From the NCBI RefSeq assembly GCF_024643205.1, contig NZ_JAMKQJ010000002.1:473462-537461 (forward strand): a DNA stretch of 64,000 bases. Reading direction: 5' to 3'. Below are positions 60,032 to 64,000 of this stretch, piece after piece. This DNA is from Parapedobacter tibetensis. Its GTDB lineage: Bacteria > Bacteroidota > Bacteroidia > Sphingobacteriales > Sphingobacteriaceae. The notes beneath the pieces were generated by a model. That model did no database searches, was not told the DNA's origin, and saw only the letters and a program-made list of their open reading frames with translations. The translations under genes were made by a program, and so were the position numbers. Position 1 is the stretch's first letter, and the number at the start of each line of letters is the position of its first letter.

Positions 60032-62752
60032 ATGAAATCGCTAATGGCCATATTGGTATTCCTTACAGGCATTTGTCATCATGCCGGTGCCCAGCATAAG
60101 CCAGCTGTTGATTATTTTTTTTTAACGGATACCGTATTCACCCAATATGGGAAAACCTTTGCCAATAAACTTGAGGTTGTCAATCATACCTCCTCGGAAA
60201 TCATACTGTTCAAAAACGTGGCCCACACGGAACAGGCTTTGATCGCGGTACCGGATACCATCAAGTTACCAGCCGGAAGTACGCAACGCTATCCTGTAAA
60301 ATACATGAGCGCCGCATTGCAGACCTATAAAGTTAGCCTTCGCACAGCTGAAAAAATTACCTTGCCAGATAGTGCCGTATTTCATACAAAAATGAATGAT
60401 CCGTATCGCGTTCGGATCAATGTCCTGGAACCTGATGTATACCTCGATTCCCAAACCGGAAAAGTTTCTTTCAGGCTGAGATGCTTAAACGATGGCTATC
60501 TTCCGGTGCGCATCCGGCTTTTGTTAAGTTCCTATCCTGAAGGGCTCACGTTTGAAAAGCAAACCGAAATCATAGAGCTGCCTGCCGGATCGCAGCAAAT
60601 CATTACGTTAAATGCCAGGAATGTACTAAAAGGCCATGCTCCTGATTTTACCGTAAACCTGGAGGCTGCGGATCCAACCGGAAAAACGCTTGCCACAACC
60701 AGCCTCAGGGTGTTCAGCCTCTCCAGTGTCAAACGCCTCGCTACCGGTTATGATCAATACGCAAACCTGCTGAATAACAGCGTAGAACTTAGTTATGTAA
60801 ACCTGAACCGTGATTTCAGTTTTCTTCAGCTTCGGGGAAGGGGAAACGTTTTATCATCCGAGGGTGCTGACTTAACGTATAACCTGAACCTGAATTATTA
60901 CACTGCCCAGCATGCGATGGATGCTTATGACACCTGGGTGGCATATTCCAATAAATATGTTGGGGTTACCGCAGGTAATATCACCGAAAACCTGGACTAT
61001 CCCCTGTTTGGAAGGGGTGTTAAAGCTTCGGCTTTTTTAAATGAAGAGCATGGCTTTGACCTCTATTATGTCAATAACAGTTACTTACTGTTTTCCGGGT
61101 TGCAATCATCATTACGTAAAAATACCAACACCTATGCAGCGAGTTACCGTTATGGCAAAGCGGAAGCGGAAAATGGAAGGATATCTTATATACACAGCAG
61201 AGATCCCTGGACCCGTGTAAAAACCAACTTGGTCAATGGAGAAGCCACCCTCATTGCCTCGGAACATGAGCGGCTTAACCTTTCTGCCGGTTACAGCTAT
61301 GAAAATAGTGCCGATACCTCCGCATCAAAGGCGGGTTATGCTTTAGGAGGAACATACGCCATTCAAAAAAACCAATGGGACCTGAGTCTTAACAATTATT
61401 TCAGCACCGGTTATTATAGTGGCTTACGGAGAGGGGTGATACAAATGGAGGAGCGGATCAGGTATTCGCTCAATCCATTAACAGGGATTTATGCCCGCTT
61501 TAGCTGGTTAAAAAATGCACCTAATTATCTTTCTCAAACAAGATCAATGCTAAACAACAGTAATCAGATTACCATTTATGAGATGGGGTTTAGCCATCGG
61601 AAGAATGCATTTTCAGCGACACTTTACCCTTATTTGCTGTCGCAAGACCTTCATGATAATTACCTAACCAGGGAAAAACTACATTCCTTTTCTACCCGCC
61701 TTGCACTTGATCTGAATTACACTTTTGGCACTTCTTTCTTATCGCTCAATTCTGATTATGGATATACCAAAAGCAATAATCCTTTAGTGGAACAGCATTA
61801 TAACAGCTTTAAGATTAATGCCTCCTATGCTGCTCGAAATTGGGGCGTTAGTGCCCGGATGCAAACGGCCCCCTATTACCTACAAGAGGAGCTAATACCT
61901 GTGGCTAATAAAAAGTATCGGCAATATTCCATTGGACCAAATGTGCATTTTAGTGCCTTGGACCAACGAATGGAAATCTCCGTAGCAGGCTATGCCAACT
62001 ACAATAATTATGGTTATGGCTGGATGAATAGCATAGATGCTCAGGTAAGGTATAAAGTGGCTAAAACCTGGCGGTTTTCCGGACAGGTATTTTACAATAC
62101 CTACACAGGTTTGAGGAACAGTGCCAGTACGCAATTTCGGATAGGGATACAAAAGAGCTTTGTTTCAGCCAATGCCCCTGGACTTAAAAAACTCGAACTC
62201 AGTTTTTTTGGCGATGATAATGGGAATGGCCTGTTGGATGATGGAGAAAGGCGGTTGGAAGGTATTATTGTGGATGTGTCAGGAACGGTTGCAGCCAGCA
62301 ATCAAAAAGGGAAAGTGACTTATTCCAACCTAGCAAAGGGAGAGAAACTGATCCAGGTTAAAGATGGAAAGGGCTGGAGTCAATTTGAACCGCTGAAATT
62401 ACTGCTACAGAATAACCAAAACATGGAGATTCCATTGGTAAAAAGCGGCAGGTTGACAGGAAGTATTGTGCCGGTTGCACAAAAATATGTCGTTGAAGAA
62501 CCGATGTTGGAAGGAATTAGGGTCACGGCAACCGATGATTTCAACCGAACGTTCTTTGCGCTTACTGATGAAACAGGTAATTTCTACTTTTCTATTCCAG
62601 TTGGCAGCTATGGGATCCATATCGAAACGGCAGGACAATTCTTCACGATCAAAGATGCTCGAAAAGAGATTACGATTAAGGAAAGGAATAATGAACCCAT
62701 TGTCTTTGAATGGTTGGATGAACGTCGAAAGATAGAAATGAAACGTTTTTGA
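60032..62752 (+). CDS. Usher-like outer-membrane barrel protein
   Basis: A 906-residue exported protein (signal peptide about 1-21, ending AGAQ). Two beta-sandwich domains (about 25-120 and 128-230) precede a large barrel (about 240-715) of alternating Tyr/Asn/Ser-rich strands. The C-terminus has a Cna-B/SdrD-like domain with the calcium-type loop FGDDNGNGLLDDGE (about 727-795) and a carboxypeptidase-regulatory-like domain (about 805-890). Periplasmic domain, barrel, C-terminal sandwiches is the order of fimbrial ushers, but I see none of their usual sequence signatures. It begins 2 bases after the tip gene. Confidence 0.75.
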   Translation: MKSLMAILVFLTGICHHAGAQHKPAVDYFFLTDTVFTQYGKTFANKLEVVNHTSSEIILFKNVAHTEQALIAVPDTIKLPAGSTQRYPVKYMSAALQTYKVSLRTAEKITLPDSAVFHTKMNDPYRVRINVLEPDVYLDSQTGKVSFRLRCLNDGYLPVRIRLLLSSYPEGLTFEKQTEIIELPAGSQQIITLNARNVLKGHAPDFTVNLEAADPTGKTLATTSLRVFSLSSVKRLATGYDQYANLLNNSVELSYVNLNRDFSFLQLRGRGNVLSSEGADLTYNLNLNYYTAQHAMDAYDTWVAYSNKYVGVTAGNITENLDYPLFGRGVKASAFLNEEHGFDLYYVNNSYLLFSGLQSSLRKNTNTYAASYRYGKAEAENGRISYIHSRDPWTRVKTNLVNGEATLIASEHERLNLSAGYSYENSADTSASKAGYALGGTYAIQKNQWDLSLNNYFSTGYYSGLRRGVIQMEERIRYSLNPLTGIYARFSWLKNAPNYLSQTRSMLNNSNQITIYEMGFSHRKNAFSATLYPYLLSQDLHDNYLTREKLHSFSTRLALDLNYTFGTSFLSLNSDYGYTKSNNPLVEQHYNSFKINASYAARNWGVSARMQTAPYYLQEELIPVANKKYRQYSIGPNVHFSALDQRMEISVAGYANYNNYGYGWMNSIDAQVRYKVAKTWRFSGQVFYNTYTGLRNSASTQFRIGIQKSFVSANAPGLKKLELSFFGDDNGNGLLDDGERRLEGIIVDVSGTVAASNQKGKVTYSNLAKGEKLIQVKDGKGWSQFEPLKLLLQNNQNMEIPLVKSGRLTGSIVPVAQKYVVEEPMLEGIRVTATDDFNRTFFALTDETGNFYFSIPVGSYGIHIETAGQFFTIKDARKEITIKERNNEPIVFEWLDERRKIEMKRF

Positions 62753-62907
62753 TGAGCTATGGGACTTTGTCCTAAAACCTATTTATGCTACACTTATGAG
62801 TAAATAAAATGAATGAATGAACTTTATTGGTAAGCAAATGGTTAGATTTACTTCAATGTTATAGCGTAAATTCTCTATTGTAGTATTCATCAAACACCAA
62901 TAAACGC

Positions 62908-63924
62908 ATGAACACACACGAATTACTTCGCACCAGATTTATCTATCCGTTTCCTACCCTCTGTAACCCCTATGCTGAAGAATTTCAACAAATTACAGAC
63001 AACGACTGGATTGATGGTGAAAGCTTATGGATTTTTGAAAACGATCACAAAACCCGGGAAACATTTAAGCGTGTAAGAACAGCGTATATGACCGCCTGGT
63101 GGTATCCCACAGCCAGTTACGAACGGGTGAAACCATTGTGCAGATTGCTATTGTGGACATTGTATAATGATGATATTTACGAATACAGTACACCGGAAGA
63201 ATTCAAGGTTGTAAAAGAACGCTCTTTGGCTGTATTAAGAGGTGAAATAAGTGGAGAAGATTCGAAGATACTGCTAGGTAATCAGCTTGCCTTATTGAGG
63301 AACGAATTACAGAAATTCCTTTCGGCGAAATCCGTCAATCGTTTTGCAGCCATGATCGACAGGTATCTTACAGGTGTTGAATGGGAAGCGGAATTCAAAG
63401 CAGAAAAACGTATCCCAACAGTGGAAGAATGGACCAGAATACGGGAATATTCTATTTGTGTTTATCCGTTTTATCACCTTATTGAATTGTGTACTGGCGT
63501 CACGCTGCCTACAGAAATATACAATCACCCTATTCTGCTGCGCTTACAGGTGTTGGCGAGTCATATTATCGTTTATTTCAATGAGGTGCAATCATTGCTG
63601 AAAGATGAGCCTGTGAACGGTATCTATTACAACCTTGTAAGGATAATACAGCGTACGCACAATCTTTCACTGGAAGATGCCTGTCTGGAGATGCTTCGCA
63701 TCCATAATGAAGAATTGCAGGAATTTGTAACCATTCAGTCGTCGCTCCCAGACTTTGGTGAATGGCAGGAGGCGGTTATCAATTGGGTACACCATATCAG
63801 TTTTACCCTCAGCGGCTGGAAAGCCGTATCGCTGGATCTTGTACGTTACAATACGGACGACTACGTTACCTCCGACATCATGCGGGAAACAATGAAATCA
63901 GACCTGTCCTCCGGTAATAATTGA
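62908..63924 (+). CDS. Class I terpene synthase
   Basis: A 338-residue terpene cyclase that ionises a prenyl diphosphate. The metal-binding Asp motif is NDDIYE (Asp88, Asp89, Glu92), the second metal site NSE is NEVQSLLKD (Asn225, Ser229, Asp233), the diphosphate-sensing Arg179 lies in RIREYS, and an RY pair follows near the C-terminus (LVRYNTDDY). This set is typical of bacterial sesquiterpene synthases; the product cannot be predicted. Nothing links it to the surface-fibre operon. The 76 bases after it hold no recognisable feature. Confidence 0.9.
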   Translation: MNTHELLRTRFIYPFPTLCNPYAEEFQQITDNDWIDGESLWIFENDHKTRETFKRVRTAYMTAWWYPTASYERVKPLCRLLLWTLYNDDIYEYSTPEEFKVVKERSLAVLRGEISGEDSKILLGNQLALLRNELQKFLSAKSVNRFAAMIDRYLTGVEWEAEFKAEKRIPTVEEWTRIREYSICVYPFYHLIELCTGVTLPTEIYNHPILLRLQVLASHIIVYFNEVQSLLKDEPVNGIYYNLVRIIQRTHNLSLEDACLEMLRIHNEELQEFVTIQSSLPDFGEWQEAVINWVHHISFTLSGWKAVSLDLVRYNTDDYVTSDIMRETMKSDLSSGNN

Positions 63925-64000
63925 TCCTTTTTATCGCGCACTTCTTGATACCCGAAACTGGCTCCAAAAGCCTAAGCACACCGTTTTCATAAACACCTTT

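Noticed and set aside
1..64000. tRNA, rRNA, CRISPR arrays, prophage or complete insertion sequences
   Set aside because: None of the spacers contains cloverleaf-like, regularly spaced repeat or transposase-like sequence that I could recognise.

Overview
The window reads as a chromosome segment of a Bacteroidota bacterium, most likely of the Sphingobacteriales/Sphingobacteriaceae. The evidence is the gene content: a DUF4270 lipoprotein, TonB receptors with an N-terminal carboxypeptidase-regulatory domain, an ABC permease fused to an M1 peptidase, and LptE next to secG. Start codons lack Shine-Dalgarno sequences, and several genes are preceded by the Bacteroidota -7 promoter box TAnnTTTG. I saw no rRNA, tRNA, CRISPR array, complete insertion sequence or prophage.

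Left part (1-20 kb). A lipoprotein S9A peptidase is followed by the first part of an arginine operon (GNAT acetyltransferase, argG, argC). A convergent heme operon (hemA, a hemC-hemD fusion, hemB, hemL) supplies the C5 route to uroporphyrinogen III. A TPP riboswitch precedes a TonB-dependent receptor, presumably for thiamin. Then come dtd, a MazG-like hydrolase, a phosphate transporter with a fused PhoU-like tail, and groES-groEL.

Middle part (20-45 kb). One minus-strand operon holds miaB, a sigma-54 activator without receiver domain, lptE, a TPR protein and secG, ending in a clear terminator. A plus-strand housekeeping run follows (mutY, ssb, pheS, a Rieske-fold lipoprotein without cluster ligands, a TetR regulator, an RlmD-type methyltransferase, an OmpA lipoprotein, hemW). 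Next are waaA and a nucleotide-sugar operon (UDP-xylose synthase, galE, an unknown gene, rmlB). After several lipoproteins and a serine hydrolase comes a two-component system whose sensor kinase is broken by a frameshift.

Right part (45-64 kb). A DUF4270 lipoprotein, a Kelch lipoprotein and an outer-membrane protein with an in-frame stop precede mfd. A visibly AT-rich block then carries a DUF2975 membrane protein with its small XRE regulator, an ABC ATPase and an 1170-residue ABC permease/M1 peptidase. The most interesting locus is 57233-62752, four tightly packed genes for a small secreted pilin-like subunit, a PapD-like chaperone, a two-domain protein ending in a copy of the pilin-like domain, and a 906-residue outer-membrane barrel protein with usher-like layout. 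I read this as a chaperone-usher-type surface fibre system of Bacteroidota that does not look like the classical proteobacterial families. A class I terpene synthase closes the window.
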